The notes under the pieces were generated by a model, which saw nothing but the letters and a program-made list of their open reading frames with translations, was not told the origin of the DNA and did no database searches. A DNA stretch of 64,000 nucleotides from Maridesulfovibrio bastinii DSM 16055. GTDB lineage: Bacteria > Desulfobacterota > Desulfovibrionia > Desulfovibrionales > Desulfovibrionaceae. Within the stretch, counting starts at the first letter, position 1; every line of letters begins with the position of its first letter. The position numbers and the translations under genes are program-made. Where the stretch lies: assembly GCF_000429985.1 (NCBI RefSeq), contig NZ_AUCX01000015.1, positions 62,001 to 126,000 on the forward strand, given 5' to 3'. This document shows positions 35,424-43,876 of the stretch, piece after piece.

Positions 35424-35948
35424 TCAGATTGCTATCTTTTCAAGTGCATCCTGAATCATTTCTTCAAGGCTCTGATCACCCCTGATAATATGGTGGGCCG
35501 TATTCATAAAATTAGGCTCAAAACGGTTAATGAGAATTGTAATCTCGCTGCGAGCCTCTTCACTGCCGTCAGTTGCTTTCAAAAGTGATGCGAAATCACA
35601 CATTATAAATAGAACTTTCCCGTTATTTTTCAAAATTTCGCGATTTTTGGAAGCAAGGGCTGCTCCACGGGGAAGGCTTACAATCTGGTTGTCTTTTTCA
35701 GCTGTTGCAATAATTGCAGGAGTTCCGTCTTTTCTGCTTATTTTTACAAAAGTTTTATCAAGCTTTTGGGAAAGAGCTTCGGCAATTTCATCGCGCAGGT
35801 CATCGTTAAGGCAAAGTATGAATACGTTACCTGAATCCCTGCCGCCTATGATCTGGTCTTTGGCTGCTCCGGGTCCAAAAACTTTCTTTTTGCCGCTGTC
35901 TTCGACCCCGATCTGATCCATTATGAATTCGTCTGTATTATTTTTCAT
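35424..35948 (-). CDS. Degenerate shikimate-kinase-like protein
   Basis: This 174-residue protein follows the shikimate kinase pattern without the ATP-binding loop. NVFILCLNDDLRDEIAEALSQKL aligns with the 'IFLIGFMGAGKSTVG...LAEKL' stretch, with LNDDLRD where GxxGxGKS/T should be. SLPRGAALASKNREILKNNG parallels 'TGGGAVLREENR...L..NG', and the C-terminus (HIIRGDQSLEEMIQDALEKI) parallels the family's end. Loss of the Walker A Lys implies no kinase activity; a binding or regulatory role is possible. The start could be the GTG three bases upstream; ATG 35948 fits CGGAG better. The alignment was done by eye. Confidence 0.6.
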   Translation of the reverse strand: MKNNTDEFIMDQIGVEDSGKKKVFGPGAAKDQIIGGRDSGNVFILCLNDDLRDEIAEALSQKLDKTFVKISRKDGTPAIIATAEKDNQIVSLPRGAALASKNREILKNNGKVLFIMCDFASLLKATDGSEEARSEITILINRFEPNFMNTAHHIIRGDQSLEEMIQDALEKIAI

Positions 35949-36024
35949 CACTGCGCTCCGTTTTTGGAAAAAACATGTTGGGGGTACTGTTAAATCCGGC
36001 TAGGAGCAATAGCAAGCCGGATTG

Positions 36025-36711
36025 TTATTTCTTTCTGAAAAAAACGGTATGTTTGTATTGTTCCCCGGCTTCATCCTTTGAAGAGACATATATGAGATTC
36101 CAGTCGGCAGCGAAAAGGTTGCAGACAAAATCCAGCAGTTTGAATTTTCCGTTTTCAATTTTTGCTTCGGGGTAAATTTTTTTGAAATTGTCTATAGTCA
36201 TATTGAAATGTTTCTCAATATAATACTCAGGACGGAAAGTGAGCAGCATCTCTGATCGGGAACGTTTTTCAAGCCCTTTCAGTATAGGCACCAGAAGACC
36301 TTTACTGATGCTCCTTTTGCCGAGGATATCAATAAGCATTCCCATATCATGCATTTTTTCGGGAGACTCTTCGGCAAAGTTGCAGACCTTGAAATCTACA
36401 GAATCAATACCATACAAGCGGCAAATTTTTTGTGCTCCGGTAATTACTTTGGGCTCTATATCGTACCCGGTAACTTTTGAAGCACCGCGCCTGCATGCGT
36501 AAAAAGAGTAATGACCGAGGTTGCATCCCAGATCACATACCGTTTTATTTTCAAAACTTAATTCTTTGAACTCCGGGTCTATTCCATCGATATCATAACC
36601 TATTCCATCAGCTATCTGATTCTGACTGAAGTCTGTAACAGGTCTCCAGATAAGTTCACTGCCGACTTCATCAATAATTTTTTTAAGTTGTTCATTGTGT
36701 GTGGTTTGCAA
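36025..36711 (-). CDS. Class I SAM-dependent methyltransferase
   Basis: This 228-residue protein has a clear SAM-binding motif, VCDLGCNLGHYSFYACRRGA, with the acidic residue of motif II in VTGYDIEPK. The order of strands suits a small-molecule or tRNA-type methyltransferase (DUF1698/CmoB-like resemblance in the N-terminal WRPVTDF region is weak). The substrate is unknown. An imperfect AATCCGGCT/AGCCGGATT hairpin (about 35993-36022) lies just after the gene and is its likely terminator. Confidence 0.82.
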   Translation of the reverse strand: MQTTHNEQLKKIIDEVGSELIWRPVTDFSQNQIADGIGYDIDGIDPEFKELSFENKTVCDLGCNLGHYSFYACRRGASKVTGYDIEPKVITGAQKICRLYGIDSVDFKVCNFAEESPEKMHDMGMLIDILGKRSISKGLLVPILKGLEKRSRSEMLLTFRPEYYIEKHFNMTIDNFKKIYPEAKIENGKFKLLDFVCNLFAADWNLIYVSSKDEAGEQYKHTVFFRKK

Positions 36712-36936
36712 CTGTAGCTCCGTAAAATTATTCTTGAATCTATGAGTAAAACTAAGCGGTATGGTTCACTATATGTATATAAAGGTCAATATACATAAAA
36801 TTAAATTCATTTATACGCTACATTTAAAAATGTTACTGATTCTATTTAAATTAACCGTTATACAACCTCTAAGTGTCCCGGATTGCATGAACTCTGATTG
36901 CGTGTTACTCCTTCTACGTCTTTTCAGGAGGGAAGT

Positions 36937-37722
36937 TTGGACACAATCAGGGAACCTTTTTCATCTGGCAGTTCACCAATTCATAATGTGCATCCCGGCA
37001 TGAGAATTGTGTGCGCCTTCCTGTTTTCTGTAGCCGGGGCAATTGCTTCCAACATCAATTCAGGTTTGAGTATTCTGATTTCCGGGATACTTTTTGTGAT
37101 ACTTGCCCGTCTTGATTTCTGGCTGCTCCTGCGCAGGCTGCTCGCAGTAAATTTTTTTATAGCCTTTCTCTGGATATTCATACCTTTTTCACACGAAGGG
37201 CATGAGCTTTTTAAAATTTACGGATTAACGGCGACCAGAGAAGGTGTCGAGCTTGCGCTCATCATTACCTTGAAGTCCAACGGTATTGTTCTGGCCTTGA
37301 CCTCTTTTCTTGCGACCATGCCCGTTCAGACGCTTGGGGCAGGTATGCAGTGCCTTCATCTGCCTGATTCTTTTTGCCGTCTCTTTTCGTTCACTTACCG
37401 ATATGTGCATGTGATTCGTGAAGAATATACCAGACTGCACAGGGCGGCTGTCATGCGGGGCTTTGTTGCCGGTAATAACCTCAGAACATATCGAACTTAC
37501 GCATGGCTGGTTGGAATGCTGCTGGTACGCAGTTTCGACAGAGCGCATAGAGTCTGGCAGGCCATGCTCTGCCGTGGTTTTAACGGCCGTTTTCATACCC
37601 TTAGAAAATTCAGACTTTGCAGCGCCGACTGGATGTTGCTGGGATTTGTTGTCTGTGTAAGTCTAGGTGCTGTTTTTCTTGACTATACCCGGGGGGATTT
37701 CCGGTGGATGATGCAATTTTAA
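36937..37722 (+). CDS. ECF transporter T component (CbiQ family)
   Basis: This 261-residue membrane protein has about six helices and is the energy-coupling transmembrane subunit of an ECF vitamin or metal transporter. The two coupling motifs are visible: AAVMRGF and AMLCRGF, matching the 'A-x-x-R-G' pattern that contacts the ATPases. The start is taken as TTG 36937, since AGGAGGG lies just before it; the frame opens further at 36898. The ATPase gene overlaps its end by 19 bases. No S component gene lies in the window, so the substrate is unknown. Confidence 0.88.
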   Translation: MDTIREPFSSGSSPIHNVHPGMRIVCAFLFSVAGAIASNINSGLSILISGILFVILARLDFWLLLRRLLAVNFFIAFLWIFIPFSHEGHELFKIYGLTATREGVELALIITLKSNGIVLALTSFLATMPVQTLGAGMQCLHLPDSFCRLFSFTYRYVHVIREEYTRLHRAAVMRGFVAGNNLRTYRTYAWLVGMLLVRSFDRAHRVWQAMLCRGFNGRFHTLRKFRLCSADWMLLGFVVCVSLGAVFLDYTRGDFRWMMQF

Positions 37723-38360
37723 GTCTCAGAAATATATGTTTTGGATATATGGGTGGTCCCAGAGTTATTGAAAATCTTAATTTTGATCTCTTACCGGGAA
37801 TGAAGGCTGCCTTGACCGGACACAACGGCAGCGGAAAAACCACTATGCTGCATATCATGATGGGCCTGCTTAAGCCTGAATCAGGTGAAGTGCTGTTTCA
37901 TGGTAAGGTTATGAAATCAGAGAAGGATTTCAGACTGCTGCGTCAGGACGTCGGACTTCTTTTTCAGCAGGCTGATGACCAGCTTTTTTCTCCTACTGTT
38001 TTAGAAGACGTTGCTTTCGGGCCGCTCAACCTCGGCAAAACAGCTGTGGAAGCTGTGGATATATCCAGAAAGACTCTAAAAGAGCTTGGCCTTGAAGGTT
38101 ATGAGGACAGGGTTCCCTACCGCCTTTCAGGCGGTGAAAAGAAACTTGTCTCCCTTGCAACGGTTTTATCCATGGAACCGCGCGCGTTAATTCTTGATGA
38201 ACCCACCAATGATCTTGACCCTGATATGCGCAAAAGGTTGTCTGATATTTTGAAATCTCTTGATATTGCTATGCTCATTGTCTCCCATGATTACGATTTT
38301 CTTGAAAGTGTGGCTGAAAGTGAATTCGTGTGCCGGGACGGCGCAATTTTTGAAAAGTAA
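37704..38360 (+). CDS. ECF transporter ATP-binding protein (CbiO family)
   Basis: This 218-residue ABC ATPase energises the CbiQ-like subunit encoded just upstream. Walker A is GHNGSGKTT, the Q loop is LLFQQADDQLFSPTV, the signature is LSGGEKKLVSLATVL and Walker B is ALILDEPTNDLD with SHD as switch His. The gene starts with GTG inside the end of the T gene, indicating coupled translation. It is shorter than most EcfA proteins (about 270), lacking the usual C-terminal extension. Only one ATPase is present, so it probably works as a homodimer. Confidence 0.92.
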   Translation: MDDAILSLRNICFGYMGGPRVIENLNFDLLPGMKAALTGHNGSGKTTMLHIMMGLLKPESGEVLFHGKVMKSEKDFRLLRQDVGLLFQQADDQLFSPTVLEDVAFGPLNLGKTAVEAVDISRKTLKELGLEGYEDRVPYRLSGGEKKLVSLATVLSMEPRALILDEPTNDLDPDMRKRLSDILKSLDIAMLIVSHDYDFLESVAESEFVCRDGAIFEK

Positions 38361-38434
38361 ACATATTTATGTTATTGATATAAAAGTTGAAGCCCCGCTT
38401 TGCAGCTTTTTGAAATTATTTACAGGGAGATTCT

Positions 38435-38821
38435 ATGGCCGGAAGATTGGTTGTGCTTATGGCATTCCTGATGCTCTCAGTTCTCAGTGCCTGTTCAGGC
38501 GATGATGTAAAAACAAGACTGGTCAATGCAACCGCATATAATTCATTTAAATGGCAGACTTCCGACACTCCTTTTGTGGGCGCATGGGGAGATAAGCTCA
38601 AGCCGGGGATAAAAGCTATTGCCGTCTCAAGAGATCTGCTTAAAAAGGGGCTGACTCGGGGTACTAAAGTTAAGATAGAGGGCTTGAAAGGCGAATATAC
38701 TGTACTTGATAAAATGAATAGACGCTGGAGAAACAAGATTGATATTTATTTCGGTGTCGACCTTGAAGCTGCAAGGGAGTGGGGAAAACGAAAGGTTGAA
38801 ATCAGCTGGACAGAAGAATAA
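38435..38821 (+). CDS. 3D-domain lipoprotein
   Basis: This 128-residue protein has a lipoprotein signal with LSAC (C20) and is probably anchored to the outer or inner membrane. The rest is a 3D domain (double-psi barrel like the MltA C-terminus): VNATAYNS, then Asp residues in GAWGDKLKPG, VLDKMN and KIDIYFG. Such proteins bind or cleave peptidoglycan. No lytic catalytic domain besides the 3D domain is seen. It lies 74 bases after the ECF ATPase gene and may have its own promoter. Confidence 0.85.
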   Translation: MAGRLVVLMAFLMLSVLSACSGDDVKTRLVNATAYNSFKWQTSDTPFVGAWGDKLKPGIKAIAVSRDLLKKGLTRGTKVKIEGLKGEYTVLDKMNRRWRNKIDIYFGVDLEAAREWGKRKVEISWTEE

Positions 38822-38981
38822 CAGCCTGATTTAAATATGTTTTGTGTCTTTGTCAGCTTATAATTAAGAAAAAAAGTATAAATTGTCTTGATCTCAAGAG
38901 GATAAGTGTTGCAATTACTGTCGTCGAAATTAATGTCATATGAATTTTGGCAAAATCTCAAAGTGAAGCAACGGAGTTATC

Positions 38982-39332
38982 TTGAGTCAGAATAAGAAAA
39001 ATCCTCAGCAGAGCGTGCGCGCCCATTGTTTGTGGTGCATGGGCGGAAGCCCGGCACTTGTGCGCGAATGCCCGGATGAAAAGTGCCAGTTTTTTTCTTT
39101 GCGCGGCCCCCGTCCTGAAGATGAGCAGCGGGTCTATCTGAGGGCTATTCGCAGGTTCTGCCTTTGCTGCACTGTGGGAGACAGGTCAGCTGTAAGGGAA
39201 TGTCCTGAAAAGGACTGTGCCTTGCACAGATATCGTTTCGGAATCCTGCCGAAGACATTGAAGCTGCATCGTAAAAGAAAGCAGGAAAAAAAATACATCA
39301 TGCTTCCCGGAATTGAATTTTCTAAAAAATAA
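38982..39332 (+). CDS. Duplicated four-cysteine (zinc-knuckle-like) protein
   Basis: This 116-residue basic protein has two copies of a Cys4 unit: HCLWCMGGSPALVRECPDEKC and FCLCCTVGDRSAVRECPEKDC, about 45 residues apart. The C-x2-C ... C-x4-C spacing suggests a zinc site in each. A Lys/Arg-rich tail follows. The start is an unusual TTG at 38982 after CGGAG; the next Met candidates would cut into the first unit. The family is not one I can name; nucleic-acid binding is plausible. Confidence 0.78.
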   Translation: MSQNKKNPQQSVRAHCLWCMGGSPALVRECPDEKCQFFSLRGPRPEDEQRVYLRAIRRFCLCCTVGDRSAVRECPEKDCALHRYRFGILPKTLKLHRKRKQEKKYIMLPGIEFSKK

Positions 39333-39338
39333 ACGGGG

Positions 39339-39737
39339 TTAGCAGAGCAGACCGTAGAGAGTCATCTCGTCTATCAATTTTTCCCTTGTGATAGGTTTTG
39401 TAATGTACCCTGTGGCATTACCTTTTAAAAAAGCTTCTGTGATGTGCATCTCGTCATCAAGAGCGGTTATCATGGTTACAACCGTGTCATGCTCAATGCT
39501 TGCTCCATCTTTTCTTTCAATTTCTCTGATTTTACACAGAGCTTCCTGACCGTCCATACGCGGCATTCGTATATCAAGGCAGATAAGATCAAAAGGATTT
39601 CCATCCTTCAGGGATTTTTTAAATTCTTCAACAGCAATAACCCCGTCTTCTGCACAGACGCATTCTCCATATTCTTCCAGAACTGACTTTATCAGCTCCA
39701 TGCTGAATCTGTTGTCGTCTGCGATAAGAAATCTCAT
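39339..39737 (-). CDS. Single-domain response regulator (CheY-like)
   Basis: This 132-residue receiver domain has the acidic pair D7-D8, phosphoacceptor D55 in ICLDIRMPRMDG and the conserved Lys in YITKPI. No output domain follows, so it works as a CheY- or relay-type protein. No kinase gene is adjacent. It ends seven bases from the convergent Cys-rich gene with no terminator between them. Confidence 0.92.
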   Translation of the reverse strand: MRFLIADDNRFSMELIKSVLEEYGECVCAEDGVIAVEEFKKSLKDGNPFDLICLDIRMPRMDGQEALCKIREIERKDGASIEHDTVVTMITALDDEMHITEAFLKGNATGYITKPITREKLIDEMTLYGLLC

Positions 39738-39868
39738 TGTCTAATCCGCCTGTTGACTGTTTACTGCTGCTAATTACAGCAGCATATTCTGAACAGAGAG
39801 CCTTTATGTTTTAACCGCTATGAGAATCATAGTTCATAAAAATCAGGCTCAGGTAAATTATATCTTAG

Positions 39869-42013
39869 TTAGCTTTGGGGTTTATGAAGTCCTTTCATAC
39901 TAAGAGAAATTCTTTTCCGAGCTTCGTCAACTTCGAGCACCTTTACCTGCACATTCATACCGGCGTATACAAATTCAGCCGGATTTTTTATGAAAGTGTC
40001 CGATAACTGACTTATGTGTACCAGTCCGTCCTGATGAACTCCAATATCCACAAAAGCACCGAAGGCTGTCACATTGGTCACGATGCCGGGAAGAACCATA
40101 CCTTCACTGAGATCTGAAATTTCTTTCACCGATTCATCAAAATGCATCGAACTGAATTTTTCTCTGGGGTCGCGTCCGGGCTTTGCCAGTTCAGAGATGA
40201 TATCCTTCAAGGTCGGGAGACCTACTTCATCACTAATATAGCGGTTGGGATCTATTGATGACCTGGCTTCAGCGGAATCCACGAGTTTTGAAACATCAAC
40301 ACCGCAGTCCGCAGCCATTTTAGCGACAAGTTTATACCGTTCAGGATGGACTGCACTTTCATCAAGGGGATCAGCAGCTCCTTTTATACGCAGAAAACCA
40401 GCGGACTGTTCAAATGCTTTAGGTCCCAGCCGCTGAACTTTGAGCAGTTCTTTACGTGACTTAAACGGACCGTTTTCATCTCTGAATTTAATTATATTTT
40501 TTGCCAGAACAGGGCCAAGGCCTGAAACATACTGCAACAGTCTTGAACTTGCCGTGTTGAGTTCTACACCAACTTTATTAACGCAGGACATAACCACTTC
40601 ATCCAGCGAGTTTTTCAGGCTGTTCTGATCAACGTCATGTTGATATTGCCCGACTCCGATGGATTTAGGATCAATTTTGACCAGCTCGGCAAGAGGGTCC
40701 ATTAGCCTGCGCCCGATGGAAACCGCTCCACGTACAGTGACATCATAGTCCGGGAATTCTTCTCTTGCTGCTTCGGAAGCTGAGTATACAGATGCCCCGG
40801 ATTCGTTAACCATTACTATTTCTATATCCGAGGGCAGGTTTAGCTCTTTTACGAAACTTTCAGTTTCACGTCCCGCAGTGCCATTACCGATTGCAATTGC
40901 TTCAATAGAAAATTCAGCAACAAGTTTTTTTACCGTTTCAGCGGCTTCGGCTTTTTTGGACTGTGATGTGGTCGGGAATATATTGTCGTAATGCAAAAGC
41001 TGACCCTGAGCGTCCAGACAGACCAGTTTGGCTCCGGTTCGGAAACCGGGATCAAGTGCCATAATCCGTTTATTGCCAAGTGGTGCTGCCAGCAGAATTT
41101 TTCTAAGGTTTGATGCAAAGACCGAAATAGCCTGAGTCTCGGCTTTTTTCAGCAGCTCCGACCTCAGCTCTGTTTCCATTTGCGGAGCAAGAAGGCGTTT
41201 ATAGCTGTCGCTTAAGGCCATGGAAACCTGCTGTGATGCCAGGGAATTACCCCGCACAATAGTCTTTGAAATAAGGTCGATGGCGTAATCGGCGTCAGGG
41301 CGTATTGAAATTTTAAGAACTTTTTCCCGTTCTCCCCTGAGGAGTGCGAGAATTCTGTGTCCGGGAGCTTTTGCAGCCGGTTCGCTCCAGTCAAACCAGT
41401 CTCTGAACTTTGCGCCCTCATTTTCCATCCCTTTGGAAACTTTGGATGAAAGAGTTGCCCTGCGTAGGAAAATATTACGTAATTTCTGGCGGATTGCGCT
41501 GTGTTCACTTATTTTTTCGGCAATAATATCTCTGGCTCCGGCTAAGGCCTGCTCTATATTCTCGACGCCTTTTTCAGGAGAAATATAATTTTCAGCTTCT
41601 ACCAGCGGATTGCATTTTTGAGCAAAAATTTTAACTGCAAGCGGCTCCAGACCTTTTTCCTGAGCCATTAATCCTCTGGTTTTACGTTTCGGACGATAGG
41701 GCAGATAAATATCTTCAAGCTCGGCAATTGTCTCAGCCGCTAGTATTTTCCGGCGCAGCTGATCGTCCATTTTATCCTGATCTTCAATGCTGGTGATAAT
41801 AGTTTCACGCCGTTTTTCAAGTTCTTCCAGTCTGGCTAAGGTATCACGGATGGATATGATGGCTACTTCGTCAAGTGAGCCTGTAGCTTCTTTGCGGTAA
41901 CGTGAAATAAACGGGACTGTAGCACCTTCATTCAGAAGATTAGCAGTTGATTCAACGCTTTTCAGCGGAAGGTTCAATATATCGGAGGTCTTTTTAATCA
42001 GTTCTTTGGTCAT
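39869..42013 (-). CDS. tex: Tex-family transcription accessory protein
   Basis: This 714-residue protein has the full Tex layout: an N-terminal helical domain, a YqgF-like resolvase fold near 320-450 (ALDPGFRTGAKLVCLD; AIGNGTAGRETE), a helix-hairpin-helix region near 500-570 (YVSGLGPVLAKNII) and a C-terminal S1 RNA-binding domain (GMVLPGIVTNVTAFGAFVDIG). Tex binds nucleic acid and affects transcription and stress tolerance. It is a single-gene unit. Confidence 0.96.
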   Translation of the reverse strand: MTKELIKKTSDILNLPLKSVESTANLLNEGATVPFISRYRKEATGSLDEVAIISIRDTLARLEELEKRRETIITSIEDQDKMDDQLRRKILAAETIAELEDIYLPYRPKRKTRGLMAQEKGLEPLAVKIFAQKCNPLVEAENYISPEKGVENIEQALAGARDIIAEKISEHSAIRQKLRNIFLRRATLSSKVSKGMENEGAKFRDWFDWSEPAAKAPGHRILALLRGEREKVLKISIRPDADYAIDLISKTIVRGNSLASQQVSMALSDSYKRLLAPQMETELRSELLKKAETQAISVFASNLRKILLAAPLGNKRIMALDPGFRTGAKLVCLDAQGQLLHYDNIFPTTSQSKKAEAAETVKKLVAEFSIEAIAIGNGTAGRETESFVKELNLPSDIEIVMVNESGASVYSASEAAREEFPDYDVTVRGAVSIGRRLMDPLAELVKIDPKSIGVGQYQHDVDQNSLKNSLDEVVMSCVNKVGVELNTASSRLLQYVSGLGPVLAKNIIKFRDENGPFKSRKELLKVQRLGPKAFEQSAGFLRIKGAADPLDESAVHPERYKLVAKMAADCGVDVSKLVDSAEARSSIDPNRYISDEVGLPTLKDIISELAKPGRDPREKFSSMHFDESVKEISDLSEGMVLPGIVTNVTAFGAFVDIGVHQDGLVHISQLSDTFIKNPAEFVYAGMNVQVKVLEVDEARKRISLSMKGLHKPQS

Positions 42014-42087
42014 ATATAGATAGTTATTACGATATGTTGTTATAGTTTTTTAAGATAGACTTATTCGATAAGCTGTTGCTGGATAGT

Positions 42088-42540
42088 TTATTTAACTGCC
42101 CAAAGCGGGGTTCCGTTTTCAGGTTTGCGGAATTTGTACTGATGGTCTCCGTCTTTTTGAATTTTTGAGCACATGTATGCATACTGCCCTCCTATTTCAA
42201 CAAGCACCCCGTAAAATTTAACCATTGTTCCGGGAACAAGATCCTTTATTAACGGGCTGACAAAACTTTCAGGGCCAAGGTGAACCACGACCTGTTCGCC
42301 ATCTTCACAATCTTCAGCAATAATACCAATGCCTTCACTCATGCCGTTCATGGGTTTTATTTTGATTATCTTTTTTATGTAACCTCTGAACATGTCACGG
42401 TTTTCATAATCATAAAGGCGGTTGTAAGTGCTTCCTTTATCCCATCCTGAACAATTGCCTTTTGAATCGGCAAAGGTCATTGCCGGGAGGGTCAGAAGTA
42501 TGAACGTAAGAGTTATGATTTTTATAAAGTTGCTGAGCAT
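42088..42540 (-). CDS. Exported small protein of unknown function
   Basis: This 150-residue protein has a signal peptide (LSNFIKIITLTFILLTLPAM, cut near TFADS). The mature part looks like a small beta barrel, possibly OB-like (RGYIKKIIKIKPM, EQVVVHLGPESFVSP, GTMVKFYGVLVEIGGQYAYMCSKI). It resembles DNA-binding-like periplasmic OB proteins only in general shape. The ATG at 42540 gives the signal peptide; the frame opens nine codons earlier at a TTG. It follows a lipoprotein gene by 63 bases. Confidence 0.75.
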   Translation of the reverse strand: MLSNFIKIITLTFILLTLPAMTFADSKGNCSGWDKGSTYNRLYDYENRDMFRGYIKKIIKIKPMNGMSEGIGIIAEDCEDGEQVVVHLGPESFVSPLIKDLVPGTMVKFYGVLVEIGGQYAYMCSKIQKDGDHQYKFRKPENGTPLWAVK

Positions 42541-42603
42541 TGTTTTAAGTCCGATTGAATTAGGCAATATGGCCGCAGTTGATTGTTTCCGGCTGACTAA
42601 GAT

Positions 42604-43200
42604 TTATTTAAGTGAATTCATTAACTCGTCAAAACCATTGAGAGTTACCTGTTTAGCATCAATAAATCCCTGACCTCTCAGGAAATCTGTTCTGATAAAG
42701 GCTGATACAATTGTTTCTGACGATGCGTCCACAATAAAAATTCTTATACTGTCTGACTTGGTATTGGTGGAGTCTCCGCCATCAAAACTGCCGTTGTCTG
42801 CGCTCACATCGTACAATATTCCGAGTTGCGCCCCGGAGGCTTTGACAAGGCTCAGAGCGGTCTTTTTATCCGGCATATACTTGCCATACTTATGGCGGAC
42901 CCAGAGTGTTGATTTCAGCTCACTGCTTATGTCCTGTTTGCTGATGCCATAACCGGGGTAGGCGTAATAAGCCGAACTGATAACCTTGAAGTTTCCGGCC
43001 TGTGCTGCGGCCTTTATGAGGCCCTGAGTCATTGTCCATGTATATTTATAGTCAAAATTCATTTGGGTGGTGTGCCATGGCAGCAGGGCAACAGTGAATG
43101 TTTGAGCATTTTCTCCATATCTGTTTCCGGCTGAGGGCAGGGCGCATGCCGAAAAGAATATAGTAAGAGCTAAAAGTAAAAGCAGATTTGTTTTTTTCAT
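42604..43200 (-). CDS. Lipoprotein, TolB/CsgG-N-like fold
   Basis: This 198-residue protein has a lipobox FSAC (C19). Its mature part starts with a strand VALLPWHTTQMN and an amphipathic helix, and includes GAQLGILYDVSA, which recalls the TolB N-terminal/CsgG-like domain that binds other envelope proteins. ATG 43200 is favoured over the TTG two codons upstream because GAGG spacing suits it. Probably co-transcribed with the exported protein gene downstream. The function is unknown. Confidence 0.75.
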   Translation of the reverse strand: MKKTNLLLLLALTIFFSACALPSAGNRYGENAQTFTVALLPWHTTQMNFDYKYTWTMTQGLIKAAAQAGNFKVISSAYYAYPGYGISKQDISSELKSTLWVRHKYGKYMPDKKTALSLVKASGAQLGILYDVSADNGSFDGGDSTNTKSDSIRIFIVDASSETIVSAFIRTDFLRGQGFIDAKQVTLNGFDELMNSLK

Positions 43201-43333
43201 GTTCAACCTCTCAAGTAGGATTTATAACTGTTTATAGCCCCGGATGGCGTTTCGGTAAAGCGGGGATTGTATAACCTCTTGGCCTTATGTTGTTTTATGG
43301 ATACACTCCGGCCTCGTAAAAGAGGAGGTATAA

Positions 43334-43876
43334 ATGGCAGATGAAAAAAAATCCCGCAGACTTTCCAGAAGAGGATTCCTTTTCGGGGGACTGCGAAAGC
43401 TTAAGGAACGTGAAAATCCCAATACCGTATCGAAGCCTATCGCTGCCCGTGAACTTGACCTTGAGCTGCTGGCCGAGGGCAATGTAGCTTATGAAAACGG
43501 CAGATATGCTGAAGCTGCTGAAAAATATAAGACCTTTGTCAGGATTGAACCGGAAAATTCTGATGCCAGAAAACGCCTCGGACATTGCCTGTATCTGGAA
43601 GGCAAATATATTCAGGCTCGGGTAGAACTTAGCAGGGCCTTGAAAATTCTTGGCAAAGACAATTTTTCTTCGCTCTATCTGGGGTTATGCTTCTGCCGTA
43701 TGGGGCGTGGCTCGGACGCCGTTGCCTCATGGAAAGGGTATTTCAATCCTAATAAAATTGAAATCCAGCGTGAAGTAAACCTGCAACTGGCTATGATTGA
43801 AACTGATCCTGAAACAGATTTAGCCGTTTGTGCCGATATGGTCGAGAAAGCGTTGTCCGATTGTTCCCCGGCTTAA
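43334..43876 (+). CDS. TPR protein with a twin-arginine-like N-terminus
   Basis: This 180-residue protein carries two to three tetratricopeptide repeats at about 50-150 (GNVAYENGRYAEAAEKYKTF; LGHCLYLEGKYIQARVELSRAL; LYLGLCFCRMGRGSDAVASW). The N-terminus has LSRRGFLFGG, which matches the twin-arginine motif core, but it is followed by charged residues (LRKLKERENP) instead of a hydrophobic stretch, so it cannot be a normal Tat signal. GGAGG sits seven bases before the ATG. Its last bases overlap the end of the convergent MocR gene by four. Confidence 0.82.
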   Translation: MADEKKSRRLSRRGFLFGGLRKLKERENPNTVSKPIAARELDLELLAEGNVAYENGRYAEAAEKYKTFVRIEPENSDARKRLGHCLYLEGKYIQARVELSRALKILGKDNFSSLYLGLCFCRMGRGSDAVASWKGYFNPNKIEIQREVNLQLAMIETDPETDLAVCADMVEKALSDCSPA

